64,000 bases of DNA, taken from AC-49 sp963766605 (GTDB lineage: Bacteria > Actinomycetota > Thermoleophilia > Solirubrobacterales > Solirubrobacteraceae). The notes beneath the pieces were generated by a model that searched no databases, was not told the DNA's origin, and worked only from the letters and a program-made list of their open reading frames with translations. This document shows positions 1 through 8,318 of this stretch, piece after piece. Position numbers and translations under genes: made by a program. The stretch is taken from positions 124,001 through 188,000 of the forward strand of contig CAVYAT010000001.1 of the NCBI GenBank assembly GCA_963766605.1. Direction: 5' to 3'. Each line of letters starts with the position of its first letter. Within the stretch, counting starts at the first letter, position 1.

Positions 1-26
1 GCTCATACGGCGGGCTCAACGGTTCT

Positions 27-440
27 ATGCGGGCCATCGACTATCCTCCTGCTTCGGATTTCATAGCACGTCCTCAAAGAGTAGCTTCGATTTCCAAAGC
101 ACGCAACCCCACCCCACTTCCCGGCCGCGCCGTGCGCGGCTCGCGCACCGGCCGCGCGGCCAACGCGCTGCTGGACCTGCTCGGCCGCCGCTGGGCGCTG
201 CGCATCCTCTGGGAGCTGCGCGACGACGGCACGACGCTGACCTTCCGTGAGCTGCAGACCGCGTGCGGCGACGCCTCCTCAAGCGTCGTCAACGACCGCC
301 TGCGCGAGCTGCGCGAGGCCGGAATCGTCGACCGCGCCGGCGGCGGCTACGCTCTGACCGCCCACGGGCGCGAGCTGCTGGAGGCCCTCGAACCGCTCGG
401 CGACTGGGCGCAGCGGTGGGCTCGGCGAGAGGGCATCTAG
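27..440 (+). CDS. HxlR-type winged-helix regulator
   Basis: A 137-residue DNA-binding protein. Residues about 42-130 form a winged helix of HxlR/MarR type: the core LLGRRWALRILWELRD is the usual HxlR opening helix, followed by the recognition helix (SSSVVNDRLRELREAGI) and the wing. HxlR proteins usually act as dimeric repressors or activators of nearby redox or catabolic genes. The first 35 residues look non-conserved, so the GTG at 132 (residue 36) is a likely alternative start. No effector domain is present. A second, longer HxlR gene lies at 13707. The target is unknown; the divergent quinone reductase at 933-1889 is a candidate by proximity only. Confidence 0.75.
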   Translation: MRAIDYPPASDFIARPQRVASISKARNPTPLPGRAVRGSRTGRAANALLDLLGRRWALRILWELRDDGTTLTFRELQTACGDASSSVVNDRLRELREAGIVDRAGGGYALTAHGRELLEALEPLGDWAQRWARREGI

Positions 441-477
441 CGCAAAGCGCCGCCGCGGTCCCTACATTCCCGCGACG

Positions 478-936
478 ATGTCAACGCAGACCACCCAGGC
501 CCGCAAGGACCTTCTCGACATTGTCGCGGAGGCGATCGCCCAGATCGGGCGCGCCCTCGGCGCCCTCGGAACCGCATACGAAGGGCTCGACGAGACGACC
601 GCCGACAAGCTCGAGGAGGACCTGTTCCGCCCCGTCCAGATCGCCTACGGCCGCGCCCAGCGCGCCCACACCAGCTTCGCCGCCCGCAGCGGCCTGCGCG
701 TGCGCAACTTCCCCGCGCCGCCGCAGGCCAGCCCCGGCCGCTCGACCGCCGAGCTCGTCGAGCGTGCCGTGACCGCGGCCGGCGACGCCGACAACGCGCT
801 GTCGACGCTTCAGGACTCGATGCTGCCCGTCGATGTCGGCGACCCGCAGCTGCGCGAGGACCTCGCGCGCACGCGCCAGGCGCTGGCCGAGGTACCGCCG
901 AAGGCCCAGGCCTTCGCGCGCACGCTCGGGCGTTAG
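478..936 (+). CDS. Conserved hypothetical, helical
   Basis: A 152-residue soluble protein that I do not recognise. It is largely alpha-helical with heptad-like Ala/Leu spacing (residues 8-65 and 85-150), joined by a short Pro-rich linker at about 75-90. There is no signal peptide, transmembrane segment or cysteine. It starts with ATG 37 nt after the HxlR stop and converges with the oxidoreductase, overlapping its stop by 4 nt. Codon use matches its neighbours, so the gene is probably real. A regulatory-partner or helical-bundle role is only a guess. Confidence 0.6.
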   Translation: MSTQTTQARKDLLDIVAEAIAQIGRALGALGTAYEGLDETTADKLEEDLFRPVQIAYGRAQRAHTSFAARSGLRVRNFPAPPQASPGRSTAELVERAVTAAGDADNALSTLQDSMLPVDVGDPQLREDLARTRQALAEVPPKAQAFARTLGR

Positions 937-1889
937 GGGATCAGCACAACCTTGCCGTGGGTGTGCCCCTCGGCACCCCGGCGGTGGGCCTCGGCGACAT
1001 CCGACAGCGCCATCGTCTTGACCGGCACGGCCAGCTTGCCCTCGCCGGCGAGCGCCGCCAGCTCGAGGCGTGCCGCGTTGCGGATGTCGGTCCCGGGGTC
1101 CGCACCGGGGCCGCCGCCGAGCACCTTGATCCCCTCGTCGACCCCGCGCGCGAAGGCGACGATCGTCGCGATTCGCTCGCGGTCGGCGACAAGCTCCAGG
1201 GACACCTCCATCGCCTCGTCGGTACCGACGCAGTCGACCGCGACGTCGACGCCATCGGGTGCCAGCTCGCGCACGCGCTCGATAAGGCCGTCGCCGTACG
1301 TCGTCGGCACGACGCCGAGCTTGAGCAGCGCCGCGTGGTTGCGCTCCGACGCCGTCCCGATCACCCGCATCCCGCGCCCGACTGCGATCTCGACGAGCAA
1401 CAGCCCGACGCCGCCGCTCGCGCCGTGGACGAGCACCGTGTCGCCGGCCGCGGCCGACGTCGCCGCCAGGCAGTGGATCGCCGTTGCGCCGGCCAACATC
1501 AGCCCGGCGCCGAGCTCGAACGACACATTCGCCGGCTTGGGGACCGCGGCCGCCGCCGCAACCACGAGCCGCTGCGCGTAGGCGCCGGGCGCGCGGAACA
1601 GGATCACGTCGTCGCCGACCGCGATCGGACCGGCCGGGCCGACCGCGTCGGGGCCGACCGCCGAGACCACGCCCGAGGCCTCGAACCCAATCCGCATCGG
1701 CAGCTGCGACCGATCGGGCGGTCCGTAGAAGCCGGCGTAGCGCTTCCAGTCGACCGGGTTGACGCCGATCGCCCGCACGTCGACAGCGATCTCGCCCGAG
1801 CCCGGCTCGCCGAGCGGCACATCGACCAACTCGAGGACCTCCGGCCCCCCGAAGTCAGTCGCAACGACGGCCTTGGTCAGTTCCTGCAT
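933..1889 (-). CDS. NADPH:quinone reductase-like MDR oxidoreductase
   Basis: A medium-chain dehydrogenase/reductase of the zinc-free quinone reductase branch, about 318 residues. The GroES-like N-terminal domain (residues 5-110) carries the INPVDWKRY signature. The Rossmann domain shows VLVHGASGGVGLLLVEIAVGRG for NADPH binding. The structural-zinc cysteines of alcohol dehydrogenases are absent. The family reduces quinones, enones or other electrophiles with NADPH. The longest frame opens at 1937, but ATG 1889 (MQELTKAVV) matches the family start and leaves room for a promoter shared with the divergent oxidase gene at 1944; GTG 1901 is also possible. Confidence 0.8.
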   Translation of the reverse strand: MQELTKAVVATDFGGPEVLELVDVPLGEPGSGEIAVDVRAIGVNPVDWKRYAGFYGPPDRSQLPMRIGFEASGVVSAVGPDAVGPAGPIAVGDDVILFRAPGAYAQRLVVAAAAAVPKPANVSFELGAGLMLAGATAIHCLAATSAAAGDTVLVHGASGGVGLLLVEIAVGRGMRVIGTASERNHAALLKLGVVPTTYGDGLIERVRELAPDGVDVAVDCVGTDEAMEVSLELVADRERIATIVAFARGVDEGIKVLGGGPGADPGTDIRNAARLELAALAGEGKLAVPVKTMALSDVAEAHRRGAEGHTHGKVVLIP

Positions 1890-1943
1890 TTGGCTGCTCA
1901 CGACGCCAGTCTCGCATGGCGGTCGAGGGGTTAGCATGGCGCC

Positions 1944-3548
1944 ATGTCCAGCGAAATCTCAGCTCGCCCCCTCCCACCCGGCGTCAGCGAGGAACAACTC
2001 GACCGCGCGATCGGCGATCTCACCGCGGCGCTCGGGTCCGCATCCGTCCTCACGGGAGACGAAGACCTGCGCGCGTACCGCGACCCGTTCGCGTTCGCGA
2101 CGTGGGACGAGTACCTCGCCTCGGCGATCGTGACGCCGACCACGGTCGAGCAGGTCCAGGAGATCGTGAGGATCGCCAACCGTTACGGCGTTCCGCTGTG
2201 GACGATCGGACAGGGGCGCAACAACGGCTACGGCGGGCCGGCCCCGCGGGTCTCGGGCTCGGTGATCGTGAGCCTGCGGGATATGAACAAGGTCCTCGAG
2301 ATCAACGAGGAGTGCGCCTATGCGGTCGTCGAGCCGGGCGTGCGCTGGTTCGACCTCTATGAGGCGATCAGGGCCGAGGACCACAAGCTGATGGTGTCGA
2401 TTGCCGATGTCGGCTGGGGGAGCGTCGTCGGCAACACGCTCGACCACGGCATCACCTACATGCCCAACGGCGTCGACATGGGCGCGCAGTGCGGCATGGA
2501 GGTCGTGCTGCCCAGCGGCGAGCTGATGCGCACGGGCATGGGCGCGATGCCGGGCAACCGCTCGTGGAACGTCTACAAGCGCGGTCTCGGCCCGACGCCC
2601 GACCAGCTGTTCATGCAGTCGAACTTCGGCATCGTGACCAAGATGGGCGTGTGGCTGATGCCCTACCCCGAGATCTACATGCCGCTGTGGCTGCGCGTGT
2701 GGCGCGACGAGGACCTGGCGGCGGTCATCGACACCCTGCGCACGCTGATGCTCGACGGGACGATCCGGATGGTGCCGCAGATCATGAACACGATCCTGCT
2801 CGGGGCGGTCTTCTCGACCCGTGACCAGTGGTGGACCGAGCCCGGGCCGATCCCCGACCACATCGTCGACAAGATGGCGCGCGAGCTCGAGGTCGGCCGC
2901 TGGATGATGCGCTTCGCGCTCTACGACGACGAGGCGGTCGTCGACCACAAGTTCGCGAAGATCAAGGCGGCGTTCGCGAGCATCGAGGGCGCCGAGGTCT
3001 GGGGCACGAAGGTCGACCCGAAGGACATCCCATCGCTCGAGCACCCCGCCGAGCGTATCCAGGGTGGCGTCCCCAACCTCGACTGGAACGCGATGACCGC
3101 TTGGTACGGCGGCGAGGAGGGTGGGCACATCGGCTTCTCGCCGATCGCGCCGATGGTTGGAAGTGAGTCGATCGCGCTGCGCGACCTGCTGCGCGGGATG
3201 ATCGAGGAGGCCGGCCTGGACTACATCGCCGCGATGCTGCCGGTCAGCGCACGCAGCTTCGCCCACATCACCATGGTCATCTTCGACACCAAGAACGAGG
3301 AGCAGACACGCAGCGCATATACCGTCGCCCGGCGCCTGGTCGCCGACTGCGCGAAGCTCGGCTACGGCGAATACCGCGCCCACCTCGACTTCATGGACCT
3401 CGCGGCCGACCAGTACTCGTTCGGCGACCACGCCTACCGGCGCTTCTGCGAGACGATCAAGGACGCGCTCGACCCCAACGGGATCCTCTCCCCCGGCAAA
3501 CAGGGCATCTGGCCGCGCGCGATGCGCGAGGCGCGTGGGGAGCGATGA
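1944..3548 (+). CDS. VAO/PCMH-family FAD-dependent oxidase (4-cresol dehydrogenase-like)
   Basis: A 534-residue flavoprotein of the vanillyl-alcohol oxidase / p-cresol methylhydroxylase family. The PCMH-type FAD domain spans about residues 50-235, with the pyrophosphate loop in WTIGQGRNNGYGG. The cap and substrate domain follows and ends in FCETIKDALDPNGILSPGKQG, typical of the family. Known members oxidise para-substituted phenols such as 4-cresol, vanillyl alcohol or eugenol. No cytochrome subunit gene is adjacent, so an oxidase or another acceptor is more likely than a PchC-type flavocytochrome. It overlaps the next gene by 4 nt (ATGA), implying translational coupling. The exact substrate cannot be read from the sequence. 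Confidence 0.88.
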   Translation: MSSEISARPLPPGVSEEQLDRAIGDLTAALGSASVLTGDEDLRAYRDPFAFATWDEYLASAIVTPTTVEQVQEIVRIANRYGVPLWTIGQGRNNGYGGPAPRVSGSVIVSLRDMNKVLEINEECAYAVVEPGVRWFDLYEAIRAEDHKLMVSIADVGWGSVVGNTLDHGITYMPNGVDMGAQCGMEVVLPSGELMRTGMGAMPGNRSWNVYKRGLGPTPDQLFMQSNFGIVTKMGVWLMPYPEIYMPLWLRVWRDEDLAAVIDTLRTLMLDGTIRMVPQIMNTILLGAVFSTRDQWWTEPGPIPDHIVDKMARELEVGRWMMRFALYDDEAVVDHKFAKIKAAFASIEGAEVWGTKVDPKDIPSLEHPAERIQGGVPNLDWNAMTAWYGGEEGGHIGFSPIAPMVGSESIALRDLLRGMIEEAGLDYIAAMLPVSARSFAHITMVIFDTKNEEQTRSAYTVARRLVADCAKLGYGEYRAHLDFMDLAADQYSFGDHAYRRFCETIKDALDPNGILSPGKQGIWPRAMREARGER

Positions 3549-4573
3549 GCGCAGCCGTCCGATCGATCGAAGTCGCACAGGACCGCGCGTTGGTCACAGT
3601 CCAGCGGGCGAGCGCCGCGCCGGCGGCCGGCCAGGCGCTGGTCGAGGTCGCCTTCTGCGGGATCTGCGGCTCGGACCTGCATTTCCGCGACGTGCCGGAG
3701 CTGTTTCCGGCCGGGACCGTCCCGGGCCACGAGCTGAGCGGACGGATCGCCGCGCTGGGTCCGGGGGTGTCGGGCTGGGCGATCGGCGATCGCGTGTGCG
3801 TGCTGCCGTTCGCGCAGTGCGGCGACTGCGAGCTGTGCCGATCGGGCAACGAGCAGGTCTGCCCTGATGCGGTGGCCAACGGGGTCGGGCTGGGTACCGG
3901 GCGCCCCGGCGGCTACGCCGAGTCGCTGATCGTCGACGAGGCGATGCTGTTCGCGCTTCCCGACAGCGTCGATGATCGGGCCGGCACGCTCGTCGAGCCG
4001 CTGGCCGTGGCGGTGCGCGCAGTGGCCAGGGCGGCGGAGCCGCACGACCATCCGATCGTCGTGATCGGCGCCGGGCCCGTCGGACTGTTGACGGCGCTGG
4101 TCCTGCGCGCCGAGGGCTACGAGCGGTTCGTCGTCGTCTCGCGCAATGCAGCCCGCGGCGAGATCGCCGCGCGGCTCGGGCTGCCGGTCGTGGCGCTGGA
4201 CCAGGCGCCCGACGGTGTGGCCGCAGCGCTGGGCGGCGTGCCGTCCTGCGCCTTTGAGTGCGCGGGCACGCCGGCCGCCGCGCGGCTGGCCGTCGACCTC
4301 GTGGCGCCGATGGGCCAGGTGATGCTGGTCGGGCTCGCGCTTGAGCCGCTGGACCTCGCCGCGGCGCCGATCGTCCTCAAGGAGGTCGAGCTGCGGGGCG
4401 TCATCACCTACCGCCGCGACGAGTTCTCGCGGGCGATCGAGCTGCTGGCGTCCGGCACGATCCCGGCCGACGAGGTGATCACCCAGACCGCCCCGCTGCA
4501 CGACGCCGAGGCGATGTTCCGGGCGCTGACGGCGCCCGGGAACACCAACGTCAAAGTCGTACTGGAGCCTTAG
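3545..4573 (+). CDS. Zinc-dependent alcohol dehydrogenase (MDR)
   Basis: A 342-residue zinc MDR enzyme. Catalytic-zinc ligands are visible in FCGICGSDLHFRD (Cys, residues about 38-44) and GHE (about 60). The four structural-zinc cysteines lie in CGDCELCRSGNEQVC (about 92-108). The Rossmann motif is VIGAGPVGLL (about 175). The family oxidises secondary or aromatic alcohols, or sugars, with NAD(P)+. Translation is coupled to the flavin oxidase upstream, so it plausibly oxidises the alcohol or ketol that enzyme makes; this link is inference from context. Confidence 0.85.
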   Translation: MSAAVRSIEVAQDRALVTVQRASAAPAAGQALVEVAFCGICGSDLHFRDVPELFPAGTVPGHELSGRIAALGPGVSGWAIGDRVCVLPFAQCGDCELCRSGNEQVCPDAVANGVGLGTGRPGGYAESLIVDEAMLFALPDSVDDRAGTLVEPLAVAVRAVARAAEPHDHPIVVIGAGPVGLLTALVLRAEGYERFVVVSRNAARGEIAARLGLPVVALDQAPDGVAAALGGVPSCAFECAGTPAAARLAVDLVAPMGQVMLVGLALEPLDLAAAPIVLKEVELRGVITYRRDEFSRAIELLASGTIPADEVITQTAPLHDAEAMFRALTAPGNTNVKVVLEP

Positions 4574-4987
4574 CGCGCCGTCGTCGGCAGCCGCCCCGGC
4601 GCAAGGATGGGCCCTACTACGGCGAGCGCCGGAGCGAAGCGGGCGCCCCGTCCCATTGTGCGAGAAGGGACGAGGCGCCCTCAGAGCCAGCGCGGGCGCC
4701 TGTGAGGCTTGCCGGCGACTCCTACGATCGAAGTCGGACGCAGGTCGATCCAGCTGGAGACGGCCCGACAGATGTGCGACGGCCAGGCGCCGGGCGCGTC
4801 GTCCGTTGCTCAGCCGGCCACGCGCGGCTGACGGGTTGCGCCCCACGCGGCGGAGCAGAACAACGGCGCACGGTTGTGAAGCCGGAGCTTGTGCGCGGCC
4901 ACCAAGAAACTCCGCACTTTGCGGAGAAAGCTCCATGTTGTCCGACACCCCACCTTTCAGGCGTGCGCTGAGCGATATCACGCGCCC
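4574..4987. other. Gene-poor interval after the dehydrogenase
   Basis: About 410 nt with no ORF that I can support. Open frames here are short, Arg-rich and without family features. The only clear structure is the inverted repeat at 4641-4680. Confidence 0.5.
4641..4680 (+). terminator. Long hairpin downstream of the alcohol dehydrogenase
   Basis: Arms 4641-4654 (GGGCGCCCCGTCCC) and 4667-4680 (GGGACGAGGCGCCC) pair over 13 of 14 positions around a 12-nt loop. It lies 67 nt after the alcohol dehydrogenase stop. There is no U-tract, so it may terminate poorly or stabilise the transcript end. Confidence 0.5.
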
Positions 4988-5155
4988 GTGATCTTCGTGA
5001 TCGCCGGTATTGCGGTGGTCTGGCTGGCGGGCATGCTGCTCGTCCTGGGCTTGTGCCGGGCTGCGAAGCAGCCGTCGTCGCGCGCATGCCCGGACGGCCG
5101 TCGCCGACGCCGGCCGATCCGACGACGTCCCCGGCACCGGACCCACCGGGCGTAG
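4988..5155 (+). CDS. Possible small single-TM protein
   Basis: A 55-residue frame with a GTG start at 4988. It opens with a clean hydrophobic helix (VIFVIAGIAVVWLAGMLLVLGLC, residues 1-23), then CRAAKQ and a very basic tail. The helix and the CRAA boundary resemble small actinobacterial membrane proteins that I recall. There is no good ribosome binding site and the Arg-rich tail could be non-coding drift. It is the only convincing protein-like segment in the 4.6-6.4 kb gap. Confidence 0.35.
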   Translation: MIFVIAGIAVVWLAGMLLVLGLCRAAKQPSSRACPDGRRRRRPIRRRPRHRTHRA

Positions 5156-5281
5156 GGCTGCCGGGCGGTCCCTCCGCCGCTCGGCAGCCGGAAGCGCCGT
5201 CGCCCGGCGTCCGGCGCATCGACCTAGTGGCATCTGTAACGTCCGCAGCCTCTTGGAGGAGAGGGTCGGGCTAGTGCCCGT

Positions 5282-5311
5282 CCTGTCGCCGGATTGGTCC
5301 CCGGCGACAGG
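5282..5311. terminator. Perfect 11-bp inverted repeat
   Basis: CCTGTCGCCGG (5282-5292) and CCGGCGACAGG (5301-5311) pair perfectly around an 8-nt loop. Weaker complementarity (GTGC and GCAC) extends outside. No U-tract follows on either strand, so its function is uncertain. Confidence 0.4.
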
Positions 5312-5878
5312 GCGGAGCACGCACACCTTTGGAGGTCCGTCGACGCGGGCGTGGTGGCTGGGGCAATGCCGCCACGCCCGCACCGAGGACACCGAGGGTA
5401 GGACCCAGCGCCTCCATCCGAGATCCGGAAAATCGATTGCGCGGGATAGTGGCCCGTAGCTGTGCAGAGCCGCACGATGGAGCGGCTGCCTGAATTGGCG
5501 GCCCTCCGGCACCCCAGATGGGCATGTCCGCCCAGCCGGAGGGCCGTGACTCTGATCGTCAGTGCGGGCCGAGCGCTGAAGCGTCGCGGTCAGCCAGCCG
5601 ACCTACGGCCGGTGATCATGATCTGGACTGGTCTCGCGTTTCCGGGATGAACAACGCCCTCAGGGGCAGGAGCCGGCCGAGTTCCCCGGCGGGTAGCACT
5701 CCGTGTGCCGCCTTCGCGGTCGACGGGCGCACTTGCCTTGTCAGCCCGAGCGCTGACACCGGCGGCATGGGCGCCCGATCGCCGGGTACAACGGCGACGA
5801 GACAACGAAGGCTCCCGGTCCCCCGCCCGCGTCCATAGCCGAGCAGCACCGCTGGGAGCCACATATAGCGCATGCCCA

Positions 5879-5908
5879 GCCGCCCCGGAACCCGCACTCC
5901 GGGGCGGC
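5879..5908 (+). terminator. Perfect 11-bp inverted repeat, terminator-like
   Basis: GCCGCCCCGGA (5879-5889) and TCCGGGGCGGC (5898-5908) pair perfectly with an 8-nt loop. The sequence GCCCGTTTG follows on the plus strand, a weak U-run. Confidence 0.45.
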
Positions 5909-6305
5909 GCCCGTTTGAGGTTCGGGAACTTTCCGCCGCCCTCGGCGTCTGTCAGGGCGAAAGCGGCCGCGTACCCGGCCGACTCGCGCTGCCGGGCACT
6001 CCTCCGCGCGGCAGCGCATCGCGCGGGCTGCCGGCCGGCAGGGAGGGAACGGTCGGCAGCCGCCGCGCCCGCTCGCGCCAACTGCGGCGCAACCCCACGG
6101 TCTGCCCGGCGATTACACCGCCTGCTGCCGCCGGCCGAGGACTCCGGCACGCCCGCCCGCGGCGTCCGACCGCCAGCCCTACAGCGCTCGACCTTGGCAC
6201 GGCCTGACCGCGGCCGCGGACGAAGTGCCGACGCCTGACGCTTCGTCCAGGCGAGTAGACGCTCGCGACGGGCGCCGGCGAGCGGCACAGTAGCGGCCTG
6301 CGACG

Positions 6306-6334
6306 GCTGGGCGCCCGTGTGGCCGGCGCCCAGC
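6306..6334. terminator. Perfect 10-bp inverted repeat
   Basis: GCTGGGCGCC (6306-6315) and GGCGCCCAGC (6325-6334) form a perfect stem around a 9-nt loop. It lies about 100 nt beyond the end of the minus-strand genes at 6438-8102 and could end their transcript. Confidence 0.4.
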
Positions 6335-6437
6335 ATTCGCGGTACCAAGCATCGCCCAGGAGGAGAAGGGTCGGCGATGCCGATCGCCGGGGGTCCACTT
6401 CCGGCTTGGGCTCGGCGTTACCCGCGCCGCGGGTCAA

Positions 6438-6575
6438 CTACACGTGATGCGAGTGGCGGATGATGTGATGCGCGCCGTGGCTGCGCTCGCCGCCACCGTG
6501 ATGTGCGGCCGCGGTCCCGGCGCTGAGCAACGGGAGGGCGAGGCAGGCGATGACGGCCAGGACCCGGATGCGCAG
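6438..6575 (-). CDS. Possible small secreted His-rich peptide
   Basis: A short minus-strand frame reads like a signal peptide followed by a His-rich tail: LRIRVLAVIACLALPLLSAG, then TAAAHHGGGERSHGAHHII and RHSHHV-stop. The basic start, hydrophobic core and AAA cleavage-like site are typical of secretion. There is no ATG, GTG or TTG upstream in frame before a TAG at 6600-6602; only CTG at 6573-6575 could start it. It is either a CTG-initiated gene, a decayed gene or chance. If real, the seven histidines suggest metal binding. Confidence 0.3.
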   Translation of the reverse strand: MRIRVLAVIACLALPLLSAGTAAAHHGGGERSHGAHHIIRHSHHV

Positions 6576-6635
6576 ACGGTAGCCGCCGGAGCGCTCGACC
6601 TACGACGTTCGTCGAGCGCGGCGGCGCGCCGGTCG

Positions 6636-8102
6636 TCAGTAGTGCGGGGTGACGGTCACGGTGCCGGCTATCGTGAAAAATGACGGGTCGCCGCTGGTGA
6701 TGTCCACGGAACCGCTGCCGCTCACCGGGAGATGGAACAAGGCGGGCGTACTGGCGTCCAGACCAAGAAGTCGTTCGGTGAGCGGCGGATCGCCGCCGCA
6801 ACTCTCGTCCCCGGTCAGCTCCACGTTCGGAACCCACGCCAGCACTGTGTATCCCGTAACGACGCCGTGGTCGTCCTCGTCGGCCTGGATGTGAACGGGC
6901 CAGTCCGGCGTGATGCTCGCTGGGTTGCCAAACGAGCAACCGATGACGTTTGACGTGAGGGAGATGTTGCTGAATGCGACCTGGCCCGTCGCGCTCCAGA
7001 ACCCGACGAGCGTCCACGGCACGTTGATGGTGCCCTGGACGGTGCCGCTGACGCTGAGGTCTCCGACTTGGGCATACCCCGCGGTGACGTTCATGTCGAC
7101 GGTGAAGGACGTGGGAACCGGGGGCTTCGTCGCGTTGGTCGGGGTCGTCGGCGCGGGGCGCGTCGGGGTTGGCTGGGGACCCGGCTCCGGGCCCGGAGGC
7201 GGACCGTGGCACAGGTGGCCGCCAAGCGTCTTGGCCAGCGACGATTCCCCGCCGGAGAACGAGGCTGCGGACAGCGAGCCGTTGAGCGTGTCGAACACCT
7301 CGCCGGTGCGCGAGTCCTCAAGTGTGATCACGTAGCCGACGCTCTTTTGGTCAGCGGCCGCCTGGAGCGTTCCGCGGACGGTGATGTCCGGGACGATGAA
7401 GTCGCGCTTGAGCTTGGTCGACGGGTCGACGGCCGGTGAGTTCGACAGGTCGAGCTCGGCCTGCAGCAGCTTGCGGTCCGAGGAGTTGGCCACTTCGGCA
7501 CTGGGACACCCCGCCTTCCCGCTGCCGGCGAGGTCGGCGGCGAGCATGTCCGTGAGGCCACGGTTGAGCACGCTGAGGTCGCCAGTCGCGCCCGTGAAGT
7601 TCTCGACCGTGTACGCGACTCCGGTCGTGGCCTTGCCGCTCTGCTGAACGTAGGCGGCGCGGGCGCCCGGACGCTTCTTCCTCGTCTTCTTCTTCTTGGG
7701 CTTCTTGACGGACAGGCGCAACTTCGTCCGCCTCTGGCCCGATCGCACCGACACTGCCACCGCACGCGAGACGATCGCGCCGTGGAACGAAACGACGGTC
7801 GCGACCAACGCGTAGGTCCCGGCAGGCACGGACAGCGAGAATGTCCCGGTACGCCCCAACGTCCGCGCCGCGACCACGCGAAAGTCCGACAGGCTGACGA
7901 CGCTGACCAGCGCCTCACCGCTGCCGGTCTTCGGCAGCGGCCCAGCCAGCGTGCCAGAAACGACACCCGACGCAGCGACCCGGGCGACTGGCGCACCGGC
8001 CACAGCCGGCACGAAGAACATGACCACCAACACCGTGCACGACAGCACCGCCGCGATGAACGCGGGTCCAGCGGACCGCGGCCCGACAACGCCACCGTGC
8101 AT
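6636..8102 (-). CDS. Secreted protein, possible CsgG/LpoB-like domain
   Basis: A 488-residue exported protein. The N-terminal hydrophobic segment (residues 14-36) is a signal peptide or anchor. Residues about 45-130 look like a small beta-sandwich and are followed by a Lys/Arg-rich patch (KKPKKKKTRKKR, about 132-145). Residues about 160-300 (NRGLTDMLAADL, DRKLLQAELDLS, ITVRGTL, DSRTGEVF) resemble the CsgG/LpoB fold, though weakly. A Pro/Thr linker (about 303-325) leads to a C-terminal beta-rich domain with two likely disulphide cysteines. It stands alone; the role is unknown, perhaps envelope-associated. Confidence 0.6.
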   Translation of the reverse strand: MHGGVVGPRSAGPAFIAAVLSCTVLVVMFFVPAVAGAPVARVAASGVVSGTLAGPLPKTGSGEALVSVVSLSDFRVVAARTLGRTGTFSLSVPAGTYALVATVVSFHGAIVSRAVAVSVRSGQRRTKLRLSVKKPKKKKTRKKRPGARAAYVQQSGKATTGVAYTVENFTGATGDLSVLNRGLTDMLAADLAGSGKAGCPSAEVANSSDRKLLQAELDLSNSPAVDPSTKLKRDFIVPDITVRGTLQAAADQKSVGYVITLEDSRTGEVFDTLNGSLSAASFSGGESSLAKTLGGHLCHGPPPGPEPGPQPTPTRPAPTTPTNATKPPVPTSFTVDMNVTAGYAQVGDLSVSGTVQGTINVPWTLVGFWSATGQVAFSNISLTSNVIGCSFGNPASITPDWPVHIQADEDDHGVVTGYTVLAWVPNVELTGDESCGGDPPLTERLLGLDASTPALFHLPVSGSGSVDITSGDPSFFTIAGTVTVTPHY

Positions 8103-8318
8103 CTAGCGCCTCCTAGGGACGCCCTGCGAGTCCCGCGACACTACTCCTCCCGAGACTGACTTGTTGCGATCTCGTTTGCTTCCGTTAGCACGTTGCGACG
8201 AGGCGGCTGCTCGGCCTGGAGGGGCACGACGGCGCGGGCGCGCGCGACCTTCCGCCCGATGACGACCTGCCGTCGGGGATGGTTGCCATGCGCGCCGCCG
8301 AGTGGATACCGGCGCTCG

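Larger units (their letters stand above)
5156..6437. other. 1.28-kb stretch without a supportable gene
   Basis: Open frames occur on both strands but are Arg/Pro/Ala-rich, start and stop at random and contain no family signature. Three strong inverted repeats are present (5282-5311, 5879-5908, 6306-6334). It could be decayed coding DNA or hold unrecognised RNAs. I see no tRNA, rRNA or transposon ends. Confidence 0.5.

Noticed and set aside
1890..1937. Start of the quinone reductase at 1937
   Set aside because: The first 16 residues do not match the family and would leave no promoter for the divergent gene at 1944.
3434..5512. 692-residue open frame on the minus strand
   Set aside because: It is antisense to the zinc dehydrogenase, Arg/Pro-rich, and has no family pattern; a common artefact at high GC.
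5590..6348. 252-residue minus-strand frame in the gene-poor region
   Set aside because: Arg/Ala/Pro-rich, no signature and no ribosome binding site; overlapping frames on the other strand look equally random.
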